A program made the translations under genes and the position numbers. From Methylococcaceae bacterium (GTDB taxonomy: Bacteria; Pseudomonadota; Gammaproteobacteria; Methylococcales; Methylomonadaceae), in contig JAKIUK010000005.1 in NCBI GenBank assembly GCA_021647585.1, forward strand, positions 1-64,000: a stretch of 64,000 bases of DNA, in the 5' to 3' direction. The notes under the pieces were generated by a model that had not been told where the DNA came from, ran no database searches, and saw nothing but the letters and a program-made list of their open reading frames with translations. Positions 46,354 through 56,451 of this stretch are shown here, piece after piece; within the stretch, counting starts at the first letter, position 1, and every line of letters starts with the position of its first letter.

Positions 46354-47096
46354 AAAGGTGCACTCTCCGAAATTAATACCGTTGCTTGTGTAAACCAATC
46401 CGCTAAAAAGACAGGGATAGCCAAACCTAACCATAGAACTAAAGCCAGGTGAATCATTACCGACCACAAATTCACTGGCACAAGAAGCTAACCGGTTGGT
46501 TGCTTGCCATAAACCATCGGCTGATTATTCCTGAACAAACCGGTGCCAGCCAAGCCGATACCCAGTAATAAAAGCGGCGTTAACCAGGGATAAGTTTGCA
46601 TGATTGCCAGCAAAACCAGAAATTCACTGGTTAACACTCCAAAAGGAGAAAAGCAGTCTCTGTTCTTTCATCCGTTAAGCTTAACACATGTATAGCAGCT
46701 AAAGCCTTGCACTAAAGAGCATAGTTTTAACTAGCGATTTGAGAAAATAAACCAGACAAACTATCAAAACGCACATGCCAAGTTAACCACGGTAAGCCTA
46801 ACCTCGGCTGATCTGTTTCGACACCTTGACTAATTAGAATACTCAATCCTGCACACACTGTAAAAACACCTGATAGAGCTAACAGAGCAAAAACCACACG
46901 TTGTAAGCGTAATGAATAGAATTGTTCAGTTAGACAATCGTTTAATAACTGCGAACAACTTTGTAGCAGGTTAGGGATTTTTTTTAAGTCATACAGGCCA
47001 AATTGTAACAAGTTATCCCGCTGATGCATCAATAAAGCCAGCAATCCTGGTAGAAGGCTTAAAACAACAGAGCCATAGGCAAAAAAAGAGAATCAT
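46350..47096 (-). pseudogene. HyfB/HyfF-like (NuoL-related) membrane subunit remnant
   Basis: From ATG 47096 the frame shifts once in a run of seven T and then gives AYGSVVLSLLPGLLALLMHQ and, around residue 100, LGLPWLTWHVRFDSLSGLF, the N-terminal part of proton-pumping NuoL/HyfB proteins. After a stop near 46727 only the C-terminal end is left: FGVLTSEFLVLLAIMQTYPW, LLVPVNLWSVMIHLALVLW and FLADWFTQATVLISESAPL, ending at 46350. The central antiporter helices, several hundred residues in relatives, are deleted. Its stop overlaps the start of the large-subunit remnant. Confidence 0.75.
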
Positions 47097-47180
47097 TTTT
47101 AATACTCTAGGAAGGATCAGAAAACATACTTATTCTGATATAAAAAGAAAAAACAGTCACTAATATGGGGGGGAGTGAAT

Positions 47181-47555
47181 TTAAGCGCCTAAAAGATAAC
47201 GTTTCCTTTCAGAATGCCAAACGCTATAAGCTAAACCGCAAGTTGCGTAGAGTGAAAGCATATCTAATGGCAACCCTAGACCAGCAAGATCTATCTCTAA
47301 AAAAATCATAATAACTAAAGTCCATAGCGAATTATAAATCAAACTGGCTAAAATCAATGCTGTGTATAGAAAGCTTTTTGTGACTGGTTTGTTTTTATAA
47401 ATTCTATAGCTTATATGAATAATAACAACGCCCGCAATCAAATCCAGCTCTGTGAAAATAATTGAGCCTGTATCCCAAATAAAAAAAATAATGATGCTCC
47501 ACAAAACCGAATACTGCAAACCAAATATCATTATATATTTCTTCAATTTTTGCAT
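47181..47555 (-). CDS. Small membrane protein, unknown
   Basis: A 124-residue protein with about four membrane segments (YSVLWSIIIFFIW, LDLIAGVVIIHISY, FLYTALILASLIYNSLW, LVIMIFLEIDLAGLG) and a basic C-terminus HSERKRYLLGA. No family is recognised. It lies just upstream of the decayed hydrogenase-like operon on the same strand and appears intact, although its role is untied to that cluster. A weak AAGGTTTAAAG precedes the ATG. Confidence 0.5.
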   Translation of the reverse strand: MQKLKKYIMIFGLQYSVLWSIIIFFIWDTGSIIFTELDLIAGVVIIHISYRIYKNKPVTKSFLYTALILASLIYNSLWTLVIMIFLEIDLAGLGLPLDMLSLYATCGLAYSVWHSERKRYLLGA

Positions 47556-47836
47556 TATCTTTAAACCTTAATTAAATTAAGATACGAGTATATCCGCTTC
47601 TATTTGTTTAGACTGAATCTTTTGAAATTTCGAGTTTCATAAGACTCTATTAATTACTAAAGTTTTGGCGTTAAAAAAGGAATTAAAAACCAACAAAGCA
47701 TTGATAAGATAATTGCAACCAGAAAAATGATGCTGCTGAGAAATAACGGTGATAGAGGCATATATTTTTCAAAAATAATTTATCACACCTAACTAAAGTG
47801 AAATACAGAAACCTGTTTTTGCAGTCCAAGGATCTT
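47556..47836. other. Intergenic region with a possible 34-codon membrane peptide
   Basis: A minus-strand frame at 47657-47761 codes MPLSPLFLSSIIFLVAIILS followed by a hydrophobic tail, one membrane helix. It has no ribosome site, so I do not list it as a gene. Nothing else is seen. Confidence 0.25.
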
Positions 47837-49267
47837 TTAACAAGTTCCATGCGGTTTTGTCATACTCTTATCTGCTGAACAACTATCAACCGTTTTAGTG
47901 CATGGTGGATTTTTTTGTAAATGCTGTATTGCCGATAAGGTATCAGCTAAAAGCTTATCCGCCAGATCGCGGCTAAAATTTTCTTTGACGACCATTCGCA
48001 ATACCACAATATGCTCAGCATCTGGAGGCAAGGAATAGGCAGGAACTATCCAGCCACTTTTTTTTAATTCATCAGAAATATGGTAGGCAGTCAGGCTGGA
48101 ATCATCAATGAGTCTAACCACAACTACAGGCAAAAAATTACTATCCGTCAAAATTTCAAAGAAACCGGATGCCGATAGCTTTTGTTCCAGATACTGAGCA
48201 TTACTCATAACCGAGCCGATAATTTTACGATAACCCGACTGACCCATTCGCAGAAACATATAATATTGCGCCAGTAAATTGGAGCTTCCTTTAGAAAAGT
48301 TCAAACTATAATTGAACATGGAACCCCCCAGGTAATTAATTTCAAAAGGAAGTTCAGGCGGTAAATCAGACTTGTCCTTAAAAATAACTGAGCCCATGCC
48401 AGCATAAACCAGACCATATTTGTGATTGGAGACATTAATGGATCTGACCTGCTCCAGTCTGAAATCCCAGATAAAGTCGGGTTTAAAAAAAGGTAAAATA
48501 AAACCACCACTAGCGGCATCAACATGAATAGGGATATTTATACCTGTTTTAGCCTTATGCGTGATTAGTACATCATTAATCGCTTGAATATCATCTACCT
48601 GTCCGGTAAACGTGGTGCCTACCACAACCCCGACGGCGATCGTATTTTCATCTAATAAAGGTAGAATATCTTTTGAATTTATGGTGTATTTATCTGTTTG
48701 TAAAGGAATAACTCGCATTTCCACATCAAAATAACGGGCAAATTTTTCCCAGCAAGTATGCACATCAGCCCCAAAAATGATATTGGGTTGACTACTATCC
48801 AATCCTGCCGCCTGCCTTTTTTTACGCCAAGTCCATTTATGCCCCAGTAGGCCCAACATGATGGCCTCGGAAGAACCAATAGTGGTCACCCCCATTGCTT
48901 CGCAATCACTTGGAACATTGAATAAATTTGCTTCCATCCGAATGATACGATCTTCAATCACTTTTAATTGCGGATACTCATCTTCGTCCACCAGATTTTT
49001 AGCTGCTCCAAGCCTGATTAGATCATCTGCTTCTGGTTCCATCCAAGTGGTGACAAAAGTGGCCATATTCAGTGCCGGATTACCTTCTAGATTCATTTCA
49101 TCGGCCACAATACGGTAAGCCACAGCAGGCAATAAAGAGTCTTCTGGTATTCGGTCCTTTTCAATAGGCTGGGTATCCCAACGACCACCATATACGGGGG
49201 TAATGTAAGGGTTATCTGAGGCTGTTACTGGTCTGAACAGTGATTTTATCTTATCAGTAATTTTCAT
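47837..49267 (-). CDS. gad: Glutamate decarboxylase
   Basis: A 476-residue group II PLP decarboxylase of usual length. The PLP lysine is K283 in SNHKYGLVY, and D250 of HVDAASGGF contacts the pyridine nitrogen. The N-terminus MKITDKIKSLFRP and the ENTIAVGVVVGTTFTG stretch are GAD-like. It converts glutamate plus a proton to GABA and CO2 in the cytoplasm, aiding acid tolerance or GABA metabolism. AGGGG precedes the ATG. It follows an MFS gene by 34 bases on the same strand. No GadC-type antiporter is seen. The C-terminus has an unusual Cys-containing tail. Confidence 0.93.
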   Translation of the reverse strand: MKITDKIKSLFRPVTASDNPYITPVYGGRWDTQPIEKDRIPEDSLLPAVAYRIVADEMNLEGNPALNMATFVTTWMEPEADDLIRLGAAKNLVDEDEYPQLKVIEDRIIRMEANLFNVPSDCEAMGVTTIGSSEAIMLGLLGHKWTWRKKRQAAGLDSSQPNIIFGADVHTCWEKFARYFDVEMRVIPLQTDKYTINSKDILPLLDENTIAVGVVVGTTFTGQVDDIQAINDVLITHKAKTGINIPIHVDAASGGFILPFFKPDFIWDFRLEQVRSINVSNHKYGLVYAGMGSVIFKDKSDLPPELPFEINYLGGSMFNYSLNFSKGSSNLLAQYYMFLRMGQSGYRKIIGSVMSNAQYLEQKLSASGFFEILTDSNFLPVVVVRLIDDSSLTAYHISDELKKSGWIVPAYSLPPDAEHIVVLRMVVKENFSRDLADKLLADTLSAIQHLQKNPPCTKTVDSCSADKSMTKPHGTC

Positions 49268-49301
49268 ATGTACCCCTATGGCTAGGATGCGTATTAAAGC
49301 A

Positions 49302-50515
49302 TTATTCAGTCGTATAATTTTCTTTAATCAGCAGACTCATAATCAAGGCAATAAGCAGGCTTAAAACAATCACTGACAGAGCCTTTTGGAAGTCAGCAGA
49401 ACTGAAAGTATGTGTGCCAGCACTTTTCTCCAGTAACCAGCCTATCAATGGTTGAAACAATGCGCTGCCACCGATTAACCAGGTATTGCTAAATCCCAAC
49501 GATGTCCCTTCGGCATCTTGAGACCCCAGTTTTGCGTTGTTAGCGTAAGCGAGCACATTGCCACAACAGAAAAAGCCGAGTAAAAATAATAGACCATAGG
49601 CCGCCCATAAAGGTAGGTCAGGGGTATAAAGTAGCACAGACATACTAATTAAACCGCCACCAGAACCAATGGCCATGGGTAATTTAAACCGCTGGATACG
49701 ATCTGCAAACCAGCCAAAAAAGAAACTCCCCGGTATTGCGCCAATAAATAACATGGATACAGCTGTTGCCGCATGAACTTGACTAATATGGAAGTGAGTC
49801 TGAATAAACAGAGGCCCCCAAAGCGCACCAAAAGCAATAAAACTGGTGTTGATGGTTGCCGCATAGATACCTGTAAACCAGGCATCAGGTTTTCTCAGCA
49901 GGTAATTAAGATCTGCAAGGGCGTGCGAATTCACTGTTGTTAATTTTTCCTGGACATCTGTGGCCGGTTTATCCCGTACCAACAGAAAAATAACAACCGA
50001 CAAAGATAGCCCTAGTAAACCAATAAGCCATAGAGTTTGCTGCCAACCCAAGGTTTCACCAAGTGCTGAAATGGGCCCTTCACCGCTGACAGCACCAATC
50101 ATACGACCACATTGGTCAAACCCACCATAGTGGCAAAACGATTGGCAGGAAACCAGTTGGCCGCCAGTTTTAAACAAGAAATAAAGGAAAATGCAGCGCC
50201 AGCACCCACCATCATCCGGGCAATCGCCGCCATTGATGGTGAAGTCGCCATGGAAAATAACAGGCAACTGCTCCCCGCAACCAATGCTGCAATAGCCAAT
50301 GGTCGACGTGAGCCGAAACGGTCAACGGTCAGACCGATTGGAATTTGCAATACCGCATATGAATAAAAATAACAGGATGAAATAAAACCAAAGGTACTGG
50401 CATCAGCATGAAAAGCCGCTCTTAACTGGCTCCCCAATGCAGCAGGAATCACCTGATTAATAAAATCAAAAAAGAAGTATAGTGTAGCTATGCCCCACAT
50501 TAGCCAAGGTGTCAT
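49302..50515 (-). pseudogene. MFS transporter with a single-base frameshift
   Basis: An MFS gene in two frames. The 5' part (from ATG 50515; an in-frame TTG lies at 50533) covers helices 1-5 and stops after LTNVVV at 50099. The other frame continues without loss from RMIGAVSGEGPISALGE to the C-terminus at 49302 with the remaining helices. Loss of one G near 50100-50106 explains the break: restoring it gives LTNVVGMIGAVSG. This may be a real mutation or a sequencing error. The substrate is unknown, but the position just upstream of glutamate decarboxylase is suggestive. Confidence 0.8.
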
Positions 50516-50618
50516 TATTGCGTGTTTGTCCAATTAAATTTATTAGCGGGATATTTTGGAGTACAAAACATGTTTGTGTACTAAAACAAAGATGAAAAAC
50601 CTGTTTTATCACTCCAAG

Positions 50619-53600
50619 TTAGGCACTTTTATGTTCTGCATATTTCGCTTTCATATTTTCAATCATATAAAACAACACAGGAACGGCCAGTATGGTTAAA
50701 AAAGTCCCGGTAATTAAACCACCAATCGCAACAAAGGCTAGTGGCGACAGTCGTTCAATACCTACCGCCCATTCCAGAGCTAAAGGGATCATACCTACGG
50801 CTGAAGATAATGCGGTCATTAAAATAGGTCGTATACGTTTTTCCACTGCTGATAATAATGCGGGTTTAATCGCTAACCCTTCCGCCATTGACTGCTTGGC
50901 AAAATCAATCAGTAAAATACCATTATTTACTACGATACCCATTAACAGAATCAAGCCCATAATTGCAGGCATAGACATAAATTTCCCCCCTAATAACACC
51001 CCAAAGGCTGCTCCAATAACAGCTAAAGGTAAAGTAAGCATAATGGCAACAGGGTCTAAAAAGGAGCGAAAAGTAACCACTAGCATGAAATACAATAAAA
51101 CCATACTTAAGGCCAAGGCTTTAATCAGACGGGTAAAGGTCTCAGCCAGTTGTTTGTATTCACCCTCATAATGAATCTGGTAGCCTCGTGGTAATTTAAT
51201 ATCTGCAAGTACAGCAGCCACTTCATCATGCAAAGCGGTAATGGATACATTTCTTCGCCAGGCTTTAATATCAATGGTCGGTTGTAAATATTGATGCGTT
51301 TCAGCTGTTGCTGCACTAATTAGCATGGGCGCAGCCACCGATTCCAAAGGAATGACCTCACCTTTTGGGGTTTTAATCGCTATAGCCCGAATATTTTCTT
51401 TATTCATCCGTTGATCAGGCTGTAAACGAGTCCAAACAGGAATAAAATCTTCACCCGTCACCCGAATACGACCTGAATCTACCCCATTAACTGCTTGAGC
51501 AACTTGCTGGGTAACATCGGCAGGGGATAGACCATAAAGTCTGGCTTTAGCAGGATCAACGGCTAATTTAATGCGTTGAGAATAATCCTGCCAACTGCGT
51601 TCCATACCGGTTAAGCCATGAACCGTTTTAAGCCGTTGCATCACTTGCCCGGCTAACTGGCTGAGTTCTTTCGGGTCATTTCCTGAAATCATCACATCGA
51701 CATTGGCAGTAATCGAGGATAAAGGTGTTGCCCCAAAGACCCGAACATTAGTGGAAACTAAATCAGGAATGGTTAGTAAACGTTCTCTTAATCCCTGATT
51801 AATATCATATATACTACGATTACGGTGAAAACGATCAACGATATTTAAAGTCACTTCACCTTGTTGTAATAAACGTTGTGAACCAAACGATTTTACGCCA
51901 GGTTCTGCGCCAATAACAGTTGATAATGAAATAAGCCATTCTGTAGGAAATTCCTGTTTGATAGCCGTTTCCACTTGCACCACTATTTGTCGCATTTTAT
52001 CGGTATCGGTATCCGGTGAAGCTTCAAAAGAAATAGTATCTATGCCTGTATCCATCATCGGCATCAATTCTCGTCCTTGTAAGCGCATATGGGCGGCTGA
52101 AATAACAAATAAAACCAAGAAAAGTCCCATCACCCATAGACGATGATCTAAGGCGCGACTGACTAAAAATAAATAGCCATGCTTCATCGGCTCCATAATA
52201 TATCGGGTAAAAGGATCCAGTATCCAGGCTAAGGGATCTTTTGCTCCCGGCTTAAGTATTCTGGGTGCAAGCAACGGAATCATAGTGACTGAAACCACCA
52301 GCGAAGCGAATAAAGCAACAGATAAAGTGACACATAAGGGGCGCAACACAGTTTCAACAAAGCCACCAATTAGCATAATAGGGACTAATACTAAAATGGT
52401 ACTGACCGTGCCGGAGGTGTCGGCTAATAAAATCTCATCCAACCCTCTAACAGCAGCAACTTTGCCTTGTTCAGAAAATTCACGCATTCGCCTTTCGATA
52501 TTTTCCATCACCACGACCACATCATCCGCTAATAAACCCACTGCAATTATAATGCCTGATAAGGTCACCATATCAAACTCAAAGTCTATCCACCACAAAA
52601 TAGCAAAGGTCAATAAATAGGACAATGGCAATGATAAAGTCACAATCAGTGCAGCGCGTGAATTACCTAAAAACAATAAAATGATAATTAAGGTCATTAC
52701 CACCGCATCGCGTAAAGAATCCAGCATATTATCAACCGTTAGATCAATAATACGGCCCTGGGTATCCGCCACTTGTATATCCAGATTGGGGAACTTTGCC
52801 TTAACGTTTGCCAAATTCTGATTGATACTGCTAATCACCGTTTTTGCATAACCCTGCTCAGAGCGTAATAAAGAAACGGCCACCGCCTCTTTTCCATTAC
52901 CACGATATAAAGAAGTAGCATCAGCTTGACCCCAATGTACCTGTGCAACATCAGCAATTCGAATATAATGCCCACCATTCACAGGCAGTAAAATTTCAGC
53001 AATATCATGGGGATCATTAGCTAATGACTGTGCCGTTAATAACAGCCGCATATCATGACGATGCACTAGTCCTGCGGGCATCGATATATTGGAATCCAAT
53101 AAAGCCATCATGACCTGCTGAATCGTCAAATTGTAGGCCTGTAATTTATTGCGGTCTACATCAACCGACACTTGCCGTACCGGGCCACCAAAAACTTCTG
53201 CTTCCGCTACACCAGGTAAATTCAATAAAGTATCGCGTAAATCATGTTCTGCAATACGTCTGACTTGTGCCAAATCCAGCCCTGAATCTTTGCCTGGTGT
53301 CACCGATAACACCATTAAAGGACGTGCAGCATCGGTGATTTTAAAGATTAACGGCTCTCGAACCCCTCTGGGTAACAGGCCCCGTACTCTGGATAATTCT
53401 GTAGTAACTTTATTAGCGGCAATATTAATTTCATTATCGTATTCAAACTCGACCATAACCGAGGACACGCCATCACGCGAGGTTGAAGTCACTCTTCGTA
53501 CTCCATCTATCGCAGTAAACCTGACTTCTAATGGATGAGTAACATCATTACTCATATCGGTGGTCATCGCTCCCGGCCACTGGGTAACAACCGCAATCAC

Positions 53601-53729
53601 AGGGCGGTTGGTATCGGGAAATAAATTGGTCGGAATGGATTGAAAGCCTAATATACCCAGCAAAATAGCGGCAAAAGCGGCTGAAATCAGGGTATGAGGT
53701 TGTGATAAGATACCTTCAGCAAAGGTCAT
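50619..53729 (-). CDS. RND efflux permease
   Basis: A 1036-residue inner-membrane transporter with 12 helices and two large periplasmic loops. LLADDVVVVMENIERR on TM4 carries the acidic pair used for proton relay, and the N-terminal LFPDTNRPVIAV and GVRRVTSTSRDGVSSV stretches are typical of the AcrB/HAE superfamily. It pumps compounds out of the cell using the proton gradient. Its start overlaps the fusion-protein stop by 4 bases, placing it last in a TolC-MFP-RND operon. It is more like multidrug-type RND than metal-type CusA, but the substrate is unknown. Confidence 0.93.
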   Translation of the reverse strand: MTFAEGILSQPHTLISAAFAAILLGILGFQSIPTNLFPDTNRPVIAVVTQWPGAMTTDMSNDVTHPLEVRFTAIDGVRRVTSTSRDGVSSVMVEFEYDNEINIAANKVTTELSRVRGLLPRGVREPLIFKITDAARPLMVLSVTPGKDSGLDLAQVRRIAEHDLRDTLLNLPGVAEAEVFGGPVRQVSVDVDRNKLQAYNLTIQQVMMALLDSNISMPAGLVHRHDMRLLLTAQSLANDPHDIAEILLPVNGGHYIRIADVAQVHWGQADATSLYRGNGKEAVAVSLLRSEQGYAKTVISSINQNLANVKAKFPNLDIQVADTQGRIIDLTVDNMLDSLRDAVVMTLIIILLFLGNSRAALIVTLSLPLSYLLTFAILWWIDFEFDMVTLSGIIIAVGLLADDVVVVMENIERRMREFSEQGKVAAVRGLDEILLADTSGTVSTILVLVPIMLIGGFVETVLRPLCVTLSVALFASLVVSVTMIPLLAPRILKPGAKDPLAWILDPFTRYIMEPMKHGYLFLVSRALDHRLWVMGLFLVLFVISAAHMRLQGRELMPMMDTGIDTISFEASPDTDTDKMRQIVVQVETAIKQEFPTEWLISLSTVIGAEPGVKSFGSQRLLQQGEVTLNIVDRFHRNRSIYDINQGLRERLLTIPDLVSTNVRVFGATPLSSITANVDVMISGNDPKELSQLAGQVMQRLKTVHGLTGMERSWQDYSQRIKLAVDPAKARLYGLSPADVTQQVAQAVNGVDSGRIRVTGEDFIPVWTRLQPDQRMNKENIRAIAIKTPKGEVIPLESVAAPMLISAATAETHQYLQPTIDIKAWRRNVSITALHDEVAAVLADIKLPRGYQIHYEGEYKQLAETFTRLIKALALSMVLLYFMLVVTFRSFLDPVAIMLTLPLAVIGAAFGVLLGGKFMSMPAIMGLILLMGIVVNNGILLIDFAKQSMAEGLAIKPALLSAVEKRIRPILMTALSSAVGMIPLALEWAVGIERLSPLAFVAIGGLITGTFLTILAVPVLFYMIENMKAKYAEHKSA

Positions 53730-54862
53730 TGTGCCGCCTCGTCTGTAGCAATTGCGCGAATGCTATCTTTATCACGCAATCTTAATAACACACTGCCATG
53801 CCCAATCACGACCTGATCATCAGCTTGAATATTGCCAGAAATCGCACAGCCCTCAACACCACACAGAGCAATGTCGACAGTTATTTTACTTAGCTTATCG
53901 CCAGCAGTTGAACTGTTAACTTTAAAAACATGCCCTACGCGAGTTTCTGATGAAGGCACTAAAGCCGAATGAGGCACAATTAAGCTTTGTTCAATTATTT
54001 TAGAAATTACTCGTACAGCAACTGGCGCACCGTCAGGCAAGTTAAAAACCCGTTGCGGCAAATCAACCTCTACACTTCCCATTGCCATTTTATCTAAGGC
54101 TGGATTAATACGGGTAATATTAGCCATTAGCATCACTTTATCTCGGGATATTTGCACCTCACCTCCCGGCTTTACACGCGTGAGCGTTTCTAAAGGAATC
54201 GGTACGATCACTCGTCCCCCCTGCTTTGAGGTTAATACATAAAGTATTTTTCCTGGAATGGCCATATCACCTACTTCAACAAGTCGTTGAGCAATGCCCG
54301 CATCCAGCGGAGACACAATATGCCCATAACCAATTTTTACTTCTATTTGATTAATTTGTTTTTGTAAAGAGCCTACATTAGCTCGATCTTCACGCACTTT
54401 TGTCTGCCATTGGTCAACGGCTGAAGCCGCTGATCCACCCTCTTTAAATAGCTTCTGCTCGCGTTGTAATTCTCTTTGGTCATGGTGCAGAATTGCCTCA
54501 GCACTCACTCGTTTTGCCTGCAAAGCATCACGACTGGCTTCTAACTCCTCGGTATCAATATGTACCAGTAAATCACCTTTTGCCACATGACCACCAGCTC
54601 TTGGGCCTAAACCCAGAATACGTCCTGATATTTGCGGGCTGACCCGTACTTCACTGGCACTTTGTACTTCACCCAAAGCAGGAAAGCCCTCAGTAACACG
54701 ACCATTTGTGATCTTGGCAACAGATAATGCCCAAGGCGCTAATGTCATCGTTGGTTCATCGGTTACTTTTTTTAATTTGCTGTGTAAAACAACAAAACTG
54801 AGAATAATAATCAGCAGGAAAACCAAATATTTTGCTTTAGCCATTAAAAATTTTTTTATCAT
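53726..54862 (-). CDS. RND membrane fusion protein (HlyD/AcrA-like)
   Basis: A 378-residue periplasmic adaptor anchored by an N-terminal helix (residues 11-27). The barrel-sandwich (lipoyl-like) part has EVRVSPQISGRILGLGPRAG and GYGHIVSPLDAGIAQRLVEVGD, flanking a coiled-coil hairpin (about 105-165). A beta-barrel and a C-terminal membrane-proximal domain with two Cys (ALCGVEGCAI) follow. It links the RND pump to TolC. It overlaps both neighbours by 4 bases (ATGA), showing translational coupling. Confidence 0.92.
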   Translation of the reverse strand: MIKKFLMAKAKYLVFLLIIILSFVVLHSKLKKVTDEPTMTLAPWALSVAKITNGRVTEGFPALGEVQSASEVRVSPQISGRILGLGPRAGGHVAKGDLLVHIDTEELEASRDALQAKRVSAEAILHHDQRELQREQKLFKEGGSAASAVDQWQTKVREDRANVGSLQKQINQIEVKIGYGHIVSPLDAGIAQRLVEVGDMAIPGKILYVLTSKQGGRVIVPIPLETLTRVKPGGEVQISRDKVMLMANITRINPALDKMAMGSVEVDLPQRVFNLPDGAPVAVRVISKIIEQSLIVPHSALVPSSETRVGHVFKVNSSTAGDKLSKITVDIALCGVEGCAISGNIQADDQVVIGHGSVLLRLRDKDSIRAIATDEAAQ

Positions 54863-56202
54863 TGTGAATTACCTGCTTGTAAACGATAGGCTTGGGGTTC
54901 TTTACCTAAGGCTAAATTTAATTGATCATCTGCCAACCACCAAGTTGCTATGGCACTACTTAAACTCGATCGGGCTTTTGCCAGCGCCGATTCTGCATCC
55001 AATAAATCCACCGAAGAAAGTCGTCCGTTTTGGTAACGATCAGACTGGATTTTCTCAGTTTCAATCGCCGCCTGTAAACCCGCTTGTGCCGCTTCATATT
55101 GTCGCTGTGATGCAGTCCAGCCTGCCCTAGCGGCATCAAACTCCGCCTTAGCTTGATTAGCCGCCAACACTTTCTGTTGCTGAACCGCTTGAATTTTTGC
55201 ATGCGCCTGATTGATTTGTGCCGTTCGTCTGCCACCATCCCATAATTCCCAATCAAGTTGCCCAACGACACTCCATACCCCTGACCCATCGCCATTGTAA
55301 CCCGAGTTTTCAGCAACATTAGCCTGTACAGATAAACTCGGTAACCAATCCCGATAGGCCCCTTGGGCTGATTCTTTTTCTGCCTTAGTCAGCCTGTTAA
55401 AGCGTTGGATATCAGGTCGTTGTTGTAAAAGCTTTTCATTGTTAGCCGTTAAAGGTGTTGGCGTGGTTTTAGCCTGTATGATCAATTTTGTATATTGCGC
55501 TTGATTTAACAGTGCTGCCAGACTAGCGCGTAAACGGGCATCATCGCCATTAACTGCCGCCAGTTGTCCTTCAACGGCTTTAATTTCAGCTTTGATACGC
55601 AATAATTCGACTTTCGCTAATCGCCCAACCTTGATGGCTGTTTCAGTCACTCGATAATGTTCCAGCAAAGCCTGATGCTGTTTGTTTAATGCATCACGCA
55701 CACCCGACAGTTGTTGTAAACTGCGATATAAAAAAACAGCCTGGGAAAATAACTGTAAGCGAGAGTTGGCATAAGCAAAATGAGAGGCTTCATTTAAATG
55801 TTGTTGCGCATGAACTTTAGCAGTGATTTTGCCGTTAATATCCAATGGTAATGAAAGGTTTGCACCATAACTATATTGATTACTATCAACAGCGACTTGA
55901 GAGAAATTTACAGGCGGAGCCAGTGGACTGACCAAACGGTTATTATTGTAATGAATATCTTGCCCGTAAAGTGTTATTCTCCCCCAGTATTCACTGCTGG
56001 CTTTATCAATACCCGCTCTGCTTTCATCTATATTGGCTTTATCAACACGTAACTGCGGTGAGACTTGCTCCAGCTGGTGTAATAGCATTGATAAATCTGC
56101 TGTTTCTGAAGCTTTTAGTGGCAATGAGCAAGTAAGAAAACCAAGCATCAATAAAAACCACCGCTTAACCTGAAAAAAGAAAGTATTTTTAATATTGTTC
56201 AT
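54859..56202 (-). CDS. TolC-family outer membrane protein
   Basis: A 447-residue outer-membrane channel. The signal peptide ends around LTCSLPLKA. Long helical stretches and paired DxxE-type outer membrane efflux repeats are visible: LLHQLEQVSPQLRVDKANID and LVEHYRV-like helices, then SPLAPPVNFSQVAV in the first beta region. I use ATG 56202 because the longer open frame to 56280 runs into a family 1 element, whose sequence would otherwise be translated. There is no clear ribosome site. It is first in the operon with MFP and RND genes. Confidence 0.85.
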   Translation of the reverse strand: MNNIKNTFFFQVKRWFLLMLGFLTCSLPLKASETADLSMLLHQLEQVSPQLRVDKANIDESRAGIDKASSEYWGRITLYGQDIHYNNNRLVSPLAPPVNFSQVAVDSNQYSYGANLSLPLDINGKITAKVHAQQHLNEASHFAYANSRLQLFSQAVFLYRSLQQLSGVRDALNKQHQALLEHYRVTETAIKVGRLAKVELLRIKAEIKAVEGQLAAVNGDDARLRASLAALLNQAQYTKLIIQAKTTPTPLTANNEKLLQQRPDIQRFNRLTKAEKESAQGAYRDWLPSLSVQANVAENSGYNGDGSGVWSVVGQLDWELWDGGRRTAQINQAHAKIQAVQQQKVLAANQAKAEFDAARAGWTASQRQYEAAQAGLQAAIETEKIQSDRYQNGRLSSVDLLDAESALAKARSSLSSAIATWWLADDQLNLALGKEPQAYRLQAGNSQ

Positions 56203-56227
56203 AATTTTTATTAAATATTTATCGTTC

Positions 56228-56395
56228 AACCTAGAAAGATCAGTTGGGCACGGAATTATAGTGCAAGATATTGGTTTCACAGTGTTTTAAATAAAATCTT
56301 AGCTTCACCCATTCGGTTAAGCGGGCATTTTTTTGAAGTGCTGTGGAATCAAGAGCTTGTGCTAGAAACCGTGATCCAAGTGATTTTTCTAGGTT
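56228..56395. repeat. Inverted-repeat element family 1, inverted copy at an operon promoter
   Basis: A 168-base copy in the opposite orientation to those at 40852 and 45083, with ends AACCTAGAAAGATCAGTTGG and TGATTTTTCTAGGTT. It ends 25 bases before the TolC start codon, so it sits between any older promoter and the efflux operon. Confidence 0.88.
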
Positions 56396-56451
56396 CAACC
56401 CAATCCTGGTAGAAAATTGCAATTTTTAAAAGCAGCGTGTTTAGGTTAACG

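Noticed and set aside
56203..56280. A 26-residue N-terminal extension of the TolC-family protein
   Set aside because: The added codons lie largely in a family 1 transposable element, and the internal start gives a normal signal peptide.
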